Shown here: positions 49,751 to 58,604 of the stretch, piece after piece
Numbering within the stretch: position 1 is the stretch's first letter
How the letters are laid out: the number at the start of each line of letters is the position of its first letter
NCBI GenBank assembly: GCA_902465605.1
Contig: CABQNT010000005.1
Location: forward strand, 62,001 to 126,000
Direction: 5' to 3'
DNA: 64,000 nt
Source: Prevotella sp902465605
GTDB taxonomy: Bacteria > Bacteroidota > Bacteroidia > Bacteroidales > Bacteroidaceae
The notes under the pieces: model-generated
Seen by the model: the letters and a program-made list of their open reading frames with translations, nothing else
The model's database searches: none
What the model was told of the DNA's origin: nothing
Translations under genes and position numbers: made by a program

Positions 49751-51097
49751 TTGGATATTTCCATCATAACCTCCTCTTTATCAGATGTCACCTTTCAGAC
49801 CCCAACAATAGGCGCCATCTTTGCAGCCATTCTGGCAGGGCTGTTGTTGCTGGTTTCTGGCTTCTCAAGTGGCTCTGAAATAGCTTATTTTAGTCTTTCT
49901 CCCACCGATCTCGCTGCCTTGGACGGTGAACGGAATGTCCGCGACCGCAAGATTCAAATGCTGCGTGAAGATAGCCAACGTACATTGGCTACCATATTGA
50001 TTACTAATAACTTTGTAAATGTCACCATTATTATGTTGTGCAACTATGTGTTTGGTTCGGTTGTTCATTTCGGACCAAAGGCATATTGGTTAGAATTTCT
50101 GACTATCACGGTATTGTTAACCTTCTTATTATTGTTGTTTGGTGAGATTATGCCGAAGGTTTATAGCCGTCAAAATCCCTTGAAGTTTTGCCGTAATAGT
50201 GTAGATGGTATCGTTATTTTCCGAAAATTGTTTTGGCCTATCGAGAACATCTTGTTACGAAGTGGCGTCATAGCCGAGCGGGTTATTCAGAGGAAAAACC
50301 ATGTCCTTAGTGTGGATGATTTGGAACAGGCTTTGGAATTAACTGACAAAGAAGATATTAAGGACGAACAGAGCATGCTTCAGGGGATTATCCGTTTTGG
50401 GGATGAGACGGCAAAAGAAGTGATGACGCCGCGAAAAGACATAGTTGACATAGACATTCATTCTAATTTTAATGAAGTCATGCAGTGCATCATCGAAAAC
50501 AACTATAGTCGTATTCCCGTGTATCAGGACAATGATGACAATATCCGTGGCGTTTTGTACATCAAAGATTTGCTCCCTCATCTCAACAAGCCTGCCGCTT
50601 TTCGTTGGCAGAGCCTCATCAGACCTGCCTACTTTGTACCTGGCACGAAGAAGATTGATGACTTGATGACTGAGTTTCAGGAGAATAAAGTGCACATTGC
50701 CATCGTTGTTGACGAGTTTGGAGGAACATGTGGATTGATTACCTTGGAAGACATTCTGGAAGAAATTGTCGGAGAAATCAATGATGAATATGATGAGGAA
50801 GAACGCACATTTTCTAAATTAAACGAAAATACGTACCTGTTTGAAGGTAAGACCCCATTGTCCGATTTCTTCAAAATCTTAGACATCCATGATGATGAGT
50901 TCAGTGATGTTCAGGGTGATGCCGACTCTTTAGCCGGATTGCTGTTAGAGATGAAGGGCGATTTTCTCCATCTTCACGAGAAAATCAGCTATAAGAATTA
51001 TACTTTTGAGATTGTGGGAATCGAGGAGAGGCGTATCAGTCAGGTGAAATTGGTAGTCCATCCCATTGCTACGGATGAGAACGAAGTAAACGAATAA
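49751..51097 (+). CDS. gldE: Gliding motility-associated protein GldE (CNNM/CBS transporter family)
   Basis: A 448-residue membrane protein of the hemolysin C / CorC family, the GldE type. The N-terminal CNNM domain has membrane helices at about 25-45, 85-110 and 115-140. Two CBS domains span about 205-330 (DETAKEVMTPRKDIV, YSRIPVYQDNDDNIRGVLYIKDLL, IAIVVDEFGGTCGLITLEDILEEIVG), and a CorC transporter domain ends it. No ATG fits; translation probably starts at TTG 49751, two bases after the ssb stop. Many non-gliding Bacteroidota keep the gene; its exact role is unclear. Confidence 0.93.
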   Translation: MDISIITSSLSDVTFQTPTIGAIFAAILAGLLLLVSGFSSGSEIAYFSLSPTDLAALDGERNVRDRKIQMLREDSQRTLATILITNNFVNVTIIMLCNYVFGSVVHFGPKAYWLEFLTITVLLTFLLLLFGEIMPKVYSRQNPLKFCRNSVDGIVIFRKLFWPIENILLRSGVIAERVIQRKNHVLSVDDLEQALELTDKEDIKDEQSMLQGIIRFGDETAKEVMTPRKDIVDIDIHSNFNEVMQCIIENNYSRIPVYQDNDDNIRGVLYIKDLLPHLNKPAAFRWQSLIRPAYFVPGTKKIDDLMTEFQENKVHIAIVVDEFGGTCGLITLEDILEEIVGEINDEYDEEERTFSKLNENTYLFEGKTPLSDFFKILDIHDDEFSDVQGDADSLAGLLLEMKGDFLHLHEKISYKNYTFEIVGIEERRISQVKLVVHPIATDENEVNE

Positions 51098-51099
51098 CA

Positions 51100-51696
51100 A
51101 TGCCCGTCCTCAGAATTAGCCAGTTGACAAAGGATGTGAAACTTGGTCTGTGGAAGATTGATGAGTCCATAGATGAGTTTCAGTCTGCCTATCCACACCT
51201 TGAACAAGTTGTTTCCAGTTATCGTCATTTAGAACTCAAGCGCCAAAAAATGGCGGTCTACGCTTTGTTGTATGCTATGAATGGCAACCATCAAGTCATC
51301 ATCAATCATGATTCTCATGGCAAACCTTTACTGCAAGATTATCATATTAGTATCAGTGATACAGCGGGTTATGTATCCATCATTTTGAGTAGTACAAAAG
51401 AAGTGGCCGTCGATATCGAGTATTACAGCAACCGGGTGGAGCGCATTGCCAAGCGGTTTCTTCGTGAAGACGAAGTGGCTGGCACCACAGAGAGCCGGCT
51501 CATCCATTGGAGCGCCAAGGAAACGGTGTTCAAATACTTCTCCGCTCATCGGTTGCAATATGCGGATATGCGTCTGCATCCATTCCAAGTGGCCAGCGAA
51601 GGGTGTGTCAACGTCGACAATTTGAAGGCCAACCAAACGGTTCCCGTTTATTATCATCTCAACGACAGGTATGTTTTAACCTACACCTACGAATGA
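51100..51696 (+). CDS. 4'-phosphopantetheinyl transferase superfamily protein
   Basis: Attaches the phosphopantetheine arm of CoA to carrier proteins. It has 198 residues of the Sfp-type single-chain class. The conserved magnesium and CoA motifs are VAVDIEYYSNRVERIAKRFLREDEV (about 107-131) and HWSAKETVFKYFS (about 141-153), as the family requires. The target carrier protein is not evident here. It starts 2 bases after the gldE stop, in one operon with ssb and gldE. Confidence 0.9.
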   Translation: MPVLRISQLTKDVKLGLWKIDESIDEFQSAYPHLEQVVSSYRHLELKRQKMAVYALLYAMNGNHQVIINHDSHGKPLLQDYHISISDTAGYVSIILSSTKEVAVDIEYYSNRVERIAKRFLREDEVAGTTESRLIHWSAKETVFKYFSAHRLQYADMRLHPFQVASEGCVNVDNLKANQTVPVYYHLNDRYVLTYTYE

Positions 51697-51734
51697 AGAG
51701 AGCGCCTATCTCAAACAAGATAAGCGCTCTCTTC
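51695..51734. terminator. Hairpin after the phosphopantetheinyl transferase gene
   Basis: A long near-perfect stem (GAAGAGAGCGC-CTATCT with AGATAA-GCGCTCTCTTC) overlapping the stop codon and lying between this gene and the convergent pgk. Probably bidirectional. Confidence 0.75.
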
Positions 51735-51777
51735 GCTATATTTATGCTTGCAAGGACATGTCCCTTGCATGCTGTTT

Positions 51778-53028
51778 TCAGCCTTTAATGGCAGCTACAC
51801 CGGGAAGAGTTTTTCCCTCAATGGCTTCAAGCATCGCGCCACCACCAGTAGACACGTAAGAAACCTTGTCGGCCAAGCCAAACTTGTTGACAGCTGCCAC
51901 TGAGTCGCCACCGCCAACCAAAGAGAATGCACCGTTCTCTTGTGTGGCTTGTGCTACATACTTGGCAATCTCACCAGTACCGTGTGCGAAGTTCTCCAAC
52001 TCGAACACGCCAACAGGACCGTTCCACAGTATGGTCTTAGAATCGAGAATAATCTTCTTCCAGTTCTCCAAACTCTCTTCCGATGCGTCCATGCCTTCCC
52101 ATTCGTCTGGAATTTCATTGATGGGGAACACCTTGCGTTCGGTGTCGTTTGAGAATTCCTTTCCGCAAACGGTTGCTACTGACAATGACAGATTGACACC
52201 CTTTTCTTTGGCGGCTTTCATCACATTGAGAGCTTCTGGCATCAAATCATCTTCGTGCAATGACTTACCGATTTTACCGCCTTGTGCTTTGACAAAGGTA
52301 TAACCCATGCCACCGCCGATAATCAAGTTGTCTACCTTGTCAAGCAAGTTCTTAATAACACCCAGCTTAGAGCTTACCTTGCTGCCGCCGATGATGGCAG
52401 TGAAAGGATGCTGTGCGTTCTTCAACACGTTGTCAATGGCAGTCACCTCTTTCTCCATCAGGTAGCCCAGCATCTTGCTGTCGGCGTCAAAGTAATCGGC
52501 GATCACAGCTGTAGAAGCGTGCTTGCGGTGAGCGGTACCAAAGGCATCGTTTACATATACGTCTGCGTACGAAGCCAGTTTCTTGGCAAAGTTAGCCTGG
52601 CTGGTCTTCATGGCTTTCTTTGCCTCGTCGTATTCAGGTGTGCCTTTTTCAACACCTACGGGCTTGCCTTCTTCTTCGGCATAGAATCGAAGATTTTCTA
52701 ACAACAAGGCTTCACCCATCTTCAAGTCAGCTGCTTCTTTCTCGGCATGGCCACAGTCTTTCGCAAATTTCACGTCAACGCCCAAAGCGTCTGAAACGTT
52801 TTTAACGATTTGATTGAGTGACAATTCAGCCTTCACTTTGCCTTTGGGCTTGCCCATGTGACTCATCATGATGACAGCACCGCCGTCTGCAAGAATTTTC
52901 TTCAGCGTAGGCAGAGCACCACGAATGCGAGTGTCGTCGGTTACCTTTCCATTTTCATCCAATGGAACATTGAAGTCTACGCGTACAATTGCTTTCTTTC
53001 CAGCAAAATTGAATTGATCAATTTTCAT
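51778..53028 (-). CDS. pgk: Phosphoglycerate kinase
   Basis: Makes ATP and 3-phosphoglycerate in glycolysis. It has 416 residues; landmarks are VRVDFNVPLDENG near 20, MMSHMGKPKG near 55, VNDAFGTAHR near 160, ATP-site GGGMGYTF near 235, and the C-terminal GGGDSVAAVNKFGL and STGGGAMLEAIEGKTLPGV. A -7 element TAACTTTG lies at 53083-53076 on the minus strand. Convergent with the phosphopantetheinyl transferase gene. Confidence 0.97.
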   Translation of the reverse strand: MKIDQFNFAGKKAIVRVDFNVPLDENGKVTDDTRIRGALPTLKKILADGGAVIMMSHMGKPKGKVKAELSLNQIVKNVSDALGVDVKFAKDCGHAEKEAADLKMGEALLLENLRFYAEEEGKPVGVEKGTPEYDEAKKAMKTSQANFAKKLASYADVYVNDAFGTAHRKHASTAVIADYFDADSKMLGYLMEKEVTAIDNVLKNAQHPFTAIIGGSKVSSKLGVIKNLLDKVDNLIIGGGMGYTFVKAQGGKIGKSLHEDDLMPEALNVMKAAKEKGVNLSLSVATVCGKEFSNDTERKVFPINEIPDEWEGMDASEESLENWKKIILDSKTILWNGPVGVFELENFAHGTGEIAKYVAQATQENGAFSLVGGGDSVAAVNKFGLADKVSYVSTGGGAMLEAIEGKTLPGVAAIKG

Positions 53029-53129
53029 TTTCGAATCTTTTATTTGTTAATGATAATTTATTCTCGTTGTGTTGACAAAGTTACGAAAAATAGCTGTGAA
53101 TACACTCTATTTTATGGGTTCTTTTTATT

Positions 53130-53323
53130 GGCAGGTTCTATAAATTACCACCGCATATAGTCATTAAATATTTATGAAATACGTTTTGTTATCTTTTGGT
53201 TTCTTTTTGGTTCAAAATGTAAGTTCGTTCAGTCGTGTAGCTCGCTACACTCCTTCACTCTCTTGCATTTTGACCTCAAAAAAAAGCTCAAAATCTAACA
53301 AAGCTAATTTATAGAACCAGCCT
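53130..53323. mobile_element. MITE-like inverted-repeat element, 194 bp
   Basis: 18-bp terminal inverted repeats (53130-53147 and 53306-53323, one mismatch) enclose a sequence that folds on itself: inner arms with CAAAATG and CATTTTG pair around a central perfect GTGTAGC-TC-GCTACAC hairpin (53235-53250). The left arm carries about 30 extra bases. The element is flanked by TATT on both sides (53126-53129 and 53324-53327), as expected of a 4-bp target duplication. No transposase is encoded, so it would be moved by another element's enzyme. Confidence 0.7.
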
Positions 53324-53361
53324 ATTTTGTCATCACTCTGTAGCTTGATTGATTCCATTGT

Positions 53362-53471
53362 TTTTCTTTCAAAAACCAATCTCCATGACTTTGACTGCCA
53401 ATGTCATTGACCTTGACTGCCAAACTCTATGACTTTGACTGCCAAACTCAATGAGATTGCACGGCAATGGT
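53362..53471. repeat. 22-bp tandem repeat array (copy B)
   Basis: Units of exactly 22 bases at 53384-53405, 53406-53427 and 53428-53449, consensus nATGACTTTGACTGCCAAAC plus two bases, with degraded units before and after. They share ATGACTTTG and the final AAACTC with the array at 19.05 kb. The array lies just past the stop codon of the DUF1460 gene and next to the MITE-like element. Confidence 0.8.
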
Positions 53472-53541
53472 AAAAACCTGTAAATAACAGCGTTTTGAGG
53501 TTGAATAAAAGAGCTGTTCAATTGGCCGGCAACCCTTGTGC

Positions 53542-54390
53542 TTACAGCCCGGCACACCTGACCGCCCTGATGCCAATTTGTGAACGTTGCCTACTCATGT
53601 ACTTGTTGAGCGTCATCGGTTCTTCCACCACTTTCCCGTGAATGGAGGAGGCATTGAGCAGATGCAGGCCATCGTCATGCCAGATGGCTATGCCGACGTG
53701 ACTGGTATCTAGCCCTTTTCGGCTGGTGAGCATGGCCAGGATGTCACCGTCTTTGATGCATTGCCTGAGGAGGGGCGTATTGCGAATGCTGTCCTTGGGA
53801 ATGTACAGATATTCGTTGCCACTTAGCTCAATCTCCATCTCTCGAATGGCTGCGATGACCTCCGGCTTGCCCTTCATCATCGGATAATACTGCGGATTGG
53901 TTGTCATGTAGTGCAGGTCGAGTACCTGTGTGGCTGAGAAAGGAGGGTCAAGCTCTTCAACATGTTGGATGTAGCCCATGCGCACGTTGTCTTCTATCCA
54001 TGATGAGAAGTAGTGAAGACGGTTGGGATAAGCTACTTTTCCATTGTGATATCTGATGAGTCGCAGAAATTGACAAAAGTCTTGAAAACGCTTTTGATGG
54101 TTCTTGTGGCATAAGAAAAGCGCCAAAACATTTTCCACATACGTTGTACAGTCAAGTTCGCGCAAGTTGATGACCAAGTTCTCTCGGTCGTTGCTTTCCA
54201 AGGTCTTGGCAATATAGGGCGTTCCAATCAACTGACGAGCAAAAAATATCACCATGTTTGTGCCTTTGTCTTGCTGGCGGGCAGAGGCGAGAAGTTGCTC
54301 AACCTTTACACTGTCAGCTTTTTCATATTGCAGGGTTTGCCCGAAGACCTGTAGGCAGAAGGTGGATAATAGTAAAAATAGCAGTCGCAT
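53542..54390 (-). CDS. DUF1460 domain exported protein (peptidoglycan amidase-like)
   Basis: A 282-residue exported protein with a signal peptide (about 1-17, ending VFGQ). DUF1460 members have an NlpC/P60-like cysteine hydrolase fold linked to peptidoglycan fragment cleavage. The likely catalytic Cys is in LRELDCTTYVENVLAL near 82; the conserved His is in SHVGIAIWHDDG near 230, within GDILAMLTSRKGLDTSHVG. It is followed by no partner; the DUF4421 gene lies upstream by 8 bases, so the two are probably co-transcribed. Confidence 0.85.
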   Translation of the reverse strand: MRLLFLLLSTFCLQVFGQTLQYEKADSVKVEQLLASARQQDKGTNMVIFFARQLIGTPYIAKTLESNDRENLVINLRELDCTTYVENVLALFLCHKNHQKRFQDFCQFLRLIRYHNGKVAYPNRLHYFSSWIEDNVRMGYIQHVEELDPPFSATQVLDLHYMTTNPQYYPMMKGKPEVIAAIREMEIELSGNEYLYIPKDSIRNTPLLRQCIKDGDILAMLTSRKGLDTSHVGIAIWHDDGLHLLNASSIHGKVVEEPMTLNKYMSRQRSQIGIRAVRCAGL

Positions 54391-54398
54391 ATATCAAA

Positions 54399-55493
54399 TT
54401 ATTTTTGTTTTATTTTGCCAAAATTAAATCCTACATAGATGTTGAAGTTACCGAAAATGGTACTTGTAGAAAACTGACCTTTCTGATAGTTGTATGCGTG
54501 GAATATGGTACTTGTGCCTACATAATAGCGCGTATTGTTCCACACAACGCCAAGCCGGCCTACTGCATCGACGTTGAAATTCTTCAGATTGTAATCATGG
54601 GTGGTCGTTTGTTCTTTCAAAACGTCACCCACGCTGTGCTTGTACGCCAGTCCCAGGCATAGGGAAGAGGCAAACAGCCAGTTGTGAGCAAACACCCAGT
54701 TATAAGCATATCCGCCAGAAATTGAAATGTCGGAGTAGTGATAATTACCAAATGTCAGACGTGTGTCTTCTTTCGTTTTTCCCTCTTCCCCTGGTTTTAG
54801 CACCGATGTGACCAGATGATTGAGTTCAGACAGGTCGATGCTCATCTTGTGCTTGGTATAGCCAATGCCCACCATAGGCGACCCATAACTTCTTCGTTGC
54901 ACCGTAGATTGGCTGAAAGCGGCTGGGTAAGAGAACTTTCGGTGATTGAAAATGTAATAGAGATTGAAACCCTTGATGCTCGACTTGAACCCATTAAACG
55001 GTTGTTTCTCAAGAGGTTTGGTGTCGATTTTATCATCAATATACAGGCTTCTGATACTATATAAGTTGCCCGTTTTACGATAAAACAAATCTATGGTGAG
55101 GCGTGAAGAATAGAGACTTAGGTCTAATTCTTGGCGATCCTTATTCTTGTCGTAGTGTTTGAGGTCGAAGGTATAGCCCAGAAAAAACCACCTATAGCCA
55201 ACGAAAGGGCCTATCTTGATGCTCGGTTGAGGTGCCAAAGTGACGGATTGGCCTTCGTGGTTGCGCAGGCGATAGCCCTCATAGGTGTTCGTGTTTTGCA
55301 GCATCACGGTGTAGTAGTAATGCTGTGGCTCGACATAATTGGTGTCTACTTCCGAGAAACTCTCTACGAACCTGACCGCCCCCTGGGTTAGTTTCTTGAA
55401 GAAACCTTTTCTCTCAGGTATGGTATCAGCCAGCATGTGGGTCGAAAATACGACCAACAACAGTAGTGTGTATCGTTTGTAGTGTAGCATCAA
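54399..55493 (-). CDS. DUF4421 outer-membrane-type protein
   Basis: A 364-residue exported protein with signal peptide (about 1-23, ending LAD). DUF4421 proteins are beta-rich and thought to lie in the outer membrane. The sequence shows many alternating strands ending in aromatic residues (GPFVGYRWFFLGYTFDL, YSSRLTIDLFYRKTG, YYVGTSTIFHAYNY) and ends with IYVGFNFGKI, a typical beta-barrel end. Function unknown. Upstream is the Gfo/Idh-type gene, 13 bases away. Confidence 0.8.
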   Translation of the reverse strand: MMLHYKRYTLLLLVVFSTHMLADTIPERKGFFKKLTQGAVRFVESFSEVDTNYVEPQHYYYTVMLQNTNTYEGYRLRNHEGQSVTLAPQPSIKIGPFVGYRWFFLGYTFDLKHYDKNKDRQELDLSLYSSRLTIDLFYRKTGNLYSIRSLYIDDKIDTKPLEKQPFNGFKSSIKGFNLYYIFNHRKFSYPAAFSQSTVQRRSYGSPMVGIGYTKHKMSIDLSELNHLVTSVLKPGEEGKTKEDTRLTFGNYHYSDISISGGYAYNWVFAHNWLFASSLCLGLAYKHSVGDVLKEQTTTHDYNLKNFNVDAVGRLGVVWNNTRYYVGTSTIFHAYNYQKGQFSTSTIFGNFNIYVGFNFGKIKQK

Positions 55494-55506
55494 AATAGGT
55501 ATGCAG

Positions 55507-56490
55507 TTAAAATTTACCCAATATTCTGTCCATCACCCAATTTACTGGCGTGGCACTGACGCTCGTGCAGGTGCAGACACCAATACCTTGCAGGTCTTCG
55601 GTAACCGCTTTGATGATGGGTAACTGAACGTACGACGGGTTAGGAACCGTGATGTTTCGGATGCCGTCAGAGGTGATTAACTGAATGGGATGATAGTTGT
55701 AAACCGAGAACGACAGTGAGCCTTGCTCGCCAACCACGTCAATGCTGTCTTCCTTCGCACTCTGATGACCTACGAAGCACCATGACCCGCTTCCCGGAAG
55801 TCCATTCTCAAACAGAAAACAGGCACTGATGGTGTCCTCGGCAGAGTATAGGTGTGCGCGGTTGGCACAATAGCCATGCGCCTGGGTAATCACACCAAAG
55901 AATTCTTGCAGCAAGTCGAGTTGATGGGGTGCCAAGTCATAAAAGTAGCCACCGCCAGCGATGTCAGGTTGCAGTCGCCACGGAAGATGGCGGCTGCCGC
56001 TGTAATCCAGATCCCGAGGAGGAACAGAAAAACGCACCTGCACGTTGGTCACCGTGCCGATGGTTCCGCTATCCAGGATGCTTTTCACCTTCTGAAAATA
56101 GGGTAGGTATCTTCTGTAATAGGCTACAAAGCAGGGAACTCCCGTTTGCTGGCTTACTCTGTTGATGCGCGCGCAATCTTCATAACTGGCCGCAAGAGGC
56201 TTCTCTATGTACACCGGCTTGCCAGCCTTCATGGCCATGATGGCGTAGGTGGCATGGCTGGAGGGTGGGGTAGCGATGTAAATGGCGTTCACCTCGGGGT
56301 CATCGATGAGCTGCTGCGCATCGGTATACCATTTCTTGATGTGGTGACGCTCGGCGTACGATAGCACTTTCTCCTTGCTCCTACTGTACACAGCTTCTAC
56401 ATGCGATCCTTCAACCTCATTGAAGGCGGGCCCCGATTTCAATTCGGTGACCTCGCCACATCCTATGAATCCCCAACTGATATGTTTCAT
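55507..56490 (-). CDS. Gfo/Idh/MocA-family oxidoreductase
   Basis: An NAD(P)-dependent sugar or polyol dehydrogenase of 327 residues. The N-terminal Rossmann fold begins WGFIGCGEVTELKSGPAF (about 5-22), and the EKPLA motif with the conserved Lys lies near 95. The C-terminal domain has the family GGGYFYDLAPHQLDLLQEF (about 177-195) containing the conserved Asp and His. The substrate is not evident. It sits between the purine permease gene (1 base upstream) and the DUF4421 gene. Confidence 0.9.
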   Translation of the reverse strand: MKHISWGFIGCGEVTELKSGPAFNEVEGSHVEAVYSRSKEKVLSYAERHHIKKWYTDAQQLIDDPEVNAIYIATPPSSHATYAIMAMKAGKPVYIEKPLAASYEDCARINRVSQQTGVPCFVAYYRRYLPYFQKVKSILDSGTIGTVTNVQVRFSVPPRDLDYSGSRHLPWRLQPDIAGGGYFYDLAPHQLDLLQEFFGVITQAHGYCANRAHLYSAEDTISACFLFENGLPGSGSWCFVGHQSAKEDSIDVVGEQGSLSFSVYNYHPIQLITSDGIRNITVPNPSYVQLPIIKAVTEDLQGIGVCTCTSVSATPVNWVMDRILGKF

Positions 56491-56491
56491 A

Positions 56492-57793
56492 TTAATTGAA
56501 AACGAAGTTAATGATGAACAGAATGGCCAACGTTACGAGTGTGATGTTGAGTTGTTTCCAACGGCCAACACACAACTTCAAAATCACATAGCTCAAGATG
56601 CCAAGACAGATGCCGTCGGCAATGGAATAGCAAAGTACCATGGTAATCATGGTAATGAAGGCAGGGAAAGACTCGCTGACATCACTCAAGTCGAGCTTTT
56701 TCACCGAGTCGAGCATCAGCACACCTACCAACACCAATGCGCCACTAGTTGCAGCACCGGGGATGAGGAGAAAGATGGGGGATACAAAGAGGGAGAAAAG
56801 AAACAGAATGCCCACAAATGCTGATGTCACACCGCTTCTACCACCTTCAGCAATACCCGATGCACTTTCAATATAGGTGGTGATGGTGGAGGAGCCGAGC
56901 ATGGCACCACAGGTGGTACCAATGGCATCGCTCATCATCGCTTCTTTCACTCTTGGAATGGAACCGTCGGGTTGTACAATGCCCGTTTTCTCTGCCAGAC
57001 CAACCAAGGTACCGATGGTGTCGAAGATGTTGACGATGAGCAGCGAGAAAACCACCAATAGGGTCTTGATGTTGAGGAACCCGTTGAAGTCGAAATGACA
57101 GAAGATGGGGGAGATGTCTTGGGGTGTGGAAACCGGCAGCCAGCCATCAGGTATCATGGTGACACCCATGGGAATGCCTATAATCGTGGCGGCAATGATG
57201 CCATAGAACAGCGACCCTTTGACATTGCGGGCCATCAGGATGCCACTCAGCAGAATGGCGATGATGCCCAATGTCGACTCGGGGGTGAAGGCACCCAAGC
57301 CCACAAACGTGCCTTCTTTGGCCACAATGATGCCCGCATTCTTGAGGCCGATAAACGCGATGAACATGCCAATGCCCGCAGAGATGGCGTATCGCAGGTT
57401 CTTGGGTATGCTGTCGAGAATCAATTCGCGCACATTGAAAAATGTGATGAGAAGAAACACGAGACCCTCAATGAGCATGATGGCCAGAGCTTGTTCCCAT
57501 GAATAGCCCATAGCCTGACAGAGCGTGTAGGCAAAAAAGGCGTTCAGTCCCATGCTGGGAGCCTGTGCAAAGGGCAGTTTGGCCATGAAGGCCAGCAGCA
57601 AGGTGGCTATAGCAGCTGACAAAGCCGTAGCCGTGAAGAGCGCGCCCTTATCCATTCCCGTGCTCGAGAGAATGGCTGGATTGACGGCGAGGATATAACT
57701 CATTGTTAAGAATGTGGTTGCTCCGGCAATCAATTCTGTTTTCATTTTCATGTTCTTGGTATCGAAGCCAAGAAGTTTTGTGAATGGTTTCAT
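56492..57793 (-). CDS. NCS2-family purine permease (AzgA/PbuG type)
   Basis: Inner-membrane importer of 433 residues, probably for guanine, hypoxanthine or adenine with protons. About 12-14 hydrophobic segments. Family landmarks are GATTFLTMSYILAVNP near 24, APSMGLNAFFAYTLC near 78, and FDTIGTLVGLAEKTGI near 265, with SSTITTYIESASGIAEGGRSG near 305, as in the AzgA branch. The ATG at 57793 (MKPFTKLLGF) is preferred over a longer in-frame start. NudC and a 5'-nucleotidase lie upstream, so this run may serve nucleotide salvage. Confidence 0.93.
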   Translation of the reverse strand: MKPFTKLLGFDTKNMKMKTELIAGATTFLTMSYILAVNPAILSSTGMDKGALFTATALSAAIATLLLAFMAKLPFAQAPSMGLNAFFAYTLCQAMGYSWEQALAIMLIEGLVFLLITFFNVRELILDSIPKNLRYAISAGIGMFIAFIGLKNAGIIVAKEGTFVGLGAFTPESTLGIIAILLSGILMARNVKGSLFYGIIAATIIGIPMGVTMIPDGWLPVSTPQDISPIFCHFDFNGFLNIKTLLVVFSLLIVNIFDTIGTLVGLAEKTGIVQPDGSIPRVKEAMMSDAIGTTCGAMLGSSTITTYIESASGIAEGGRSGVTSAFVGILFLFSLFVSPIFLLIPGAATSGALVLVGVLMLDSVKKLDLSDVSESFPAFITMITMVLCYSIADGICLGILSYVILKLCVGRWKQLNITLVTLAILFIINFVFN

Positions 57794-57824
57794 GAGATAT
57801 AATTTGAAGATTCTTACAATATTG

Positions 57825-58604
57825 TTATTCTTTGTCTTTCTCCAGCCAGGCATCTATGAGCATTCTGGCAATAGAAAGCTTCTCTGGAATGGTGGGGAGA
57901 TTATTCTTAGAGAACCAGCCACCCTTGCTTAATTCTGATCGCTGCAACCGTACCTCACCGCTCACATAGTCGGCATTGAAGCCCACCATCAAGCCAGAGG
58001 GGTAGGGCCATGGTTGCGAACTGAAGTAGGTTACATTCTTGATCTTGATGCCCGTTTCCTCCATGACCTCGCGATGAACGGCTTCCTCCAGCGTTTCGCC
58101 AGTTTCAACGAATCCCGCCACCAGTCCATAGAAGTCGGTTTTGAAGTTTTTTGCATGAACCAAAAGCACTTCATCTCCGCGGTGTATCAGCACGATGACG
58201 GCTGTGGCTAACTGTGGCCACACTTCTTTTCCGCATTGGGTGCAGCGTTTTGAAATGGCGGTGTGCATCTGCATCGGGCCACCACATACGCCGCAAAACT
58301 TGGTGTTGAAGTCCCAATAAAGTAGTTCGTGGCACTTTCCCGCCATTAAATATAAGTCGTGGGGCAGCTTGTAGAATGAAGCGCGCAGTCCACACATCTC
58401 ATATTGTGGGTTGTTGGTGATGGGTTCATCTATTCGAAATGCCCGAACAGGAGTGCCGTCTGCCAGGTTTTCCATATCCATGATGTGTGTCCAAGGCTTA
58501 GTGGGTATGGGAGGTTCATCGGCAAGCGGTATGGTATATAGTCCATTTGCTTGTTTTTCTAGTACGATGTCTGTTTTACAAAATATAAAAAACAGGGTTT
58601 TCAT
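57825..58604 (-). CDS. nudC: NAD(+) diphosphatase / NADH pyrophosphatase
   Basis: Hydrolyses NADH, and decaps NAD-capped RNA in E. coli. It has 259 residues. A four-Cys zinc ribbon (CGVCGG and CTQCG) lies near 105-128, the Nudix box GFVETGETLEEAVHREVMEETGI near 166-188, and the NudC-specific SQPWPYPSGLM near 196. It overlaps the upstream 5'-nucleotidase gene by 4 bases, which supports a joint role in nucleotide turnover. Confidence 0.95.
   Translation of the reverse strand: MKTLFFIFCKTDIVLEKQANGLYTIPLADEPPIPTKPWTHIMDMENLADGTPVRAFRIDEPITNNPQYEMCGLRASFYKLPHDLYLMAGKCHELLYWDFNTKFCGVCGGPMQMHTAISKRCTQCGKEVWPQLATAVIVLIHRGDEVLLVHAKNFKTDFYGLVAGFVETGETLEEAVHREVMEETGIKIKNVTYFSSQPWPYPSGLMVGFNADYVSGEVRLQRSELSKGGWFSKNNLPTIPEKLSIARMLIDAWLEKDKE

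Noticed and set aside
53369..53557. 62-codon minus-strand ORF
   Set aside because: It is translation of the 22-bp tandem repeats and the end of a real gene; composition is not protein-like.
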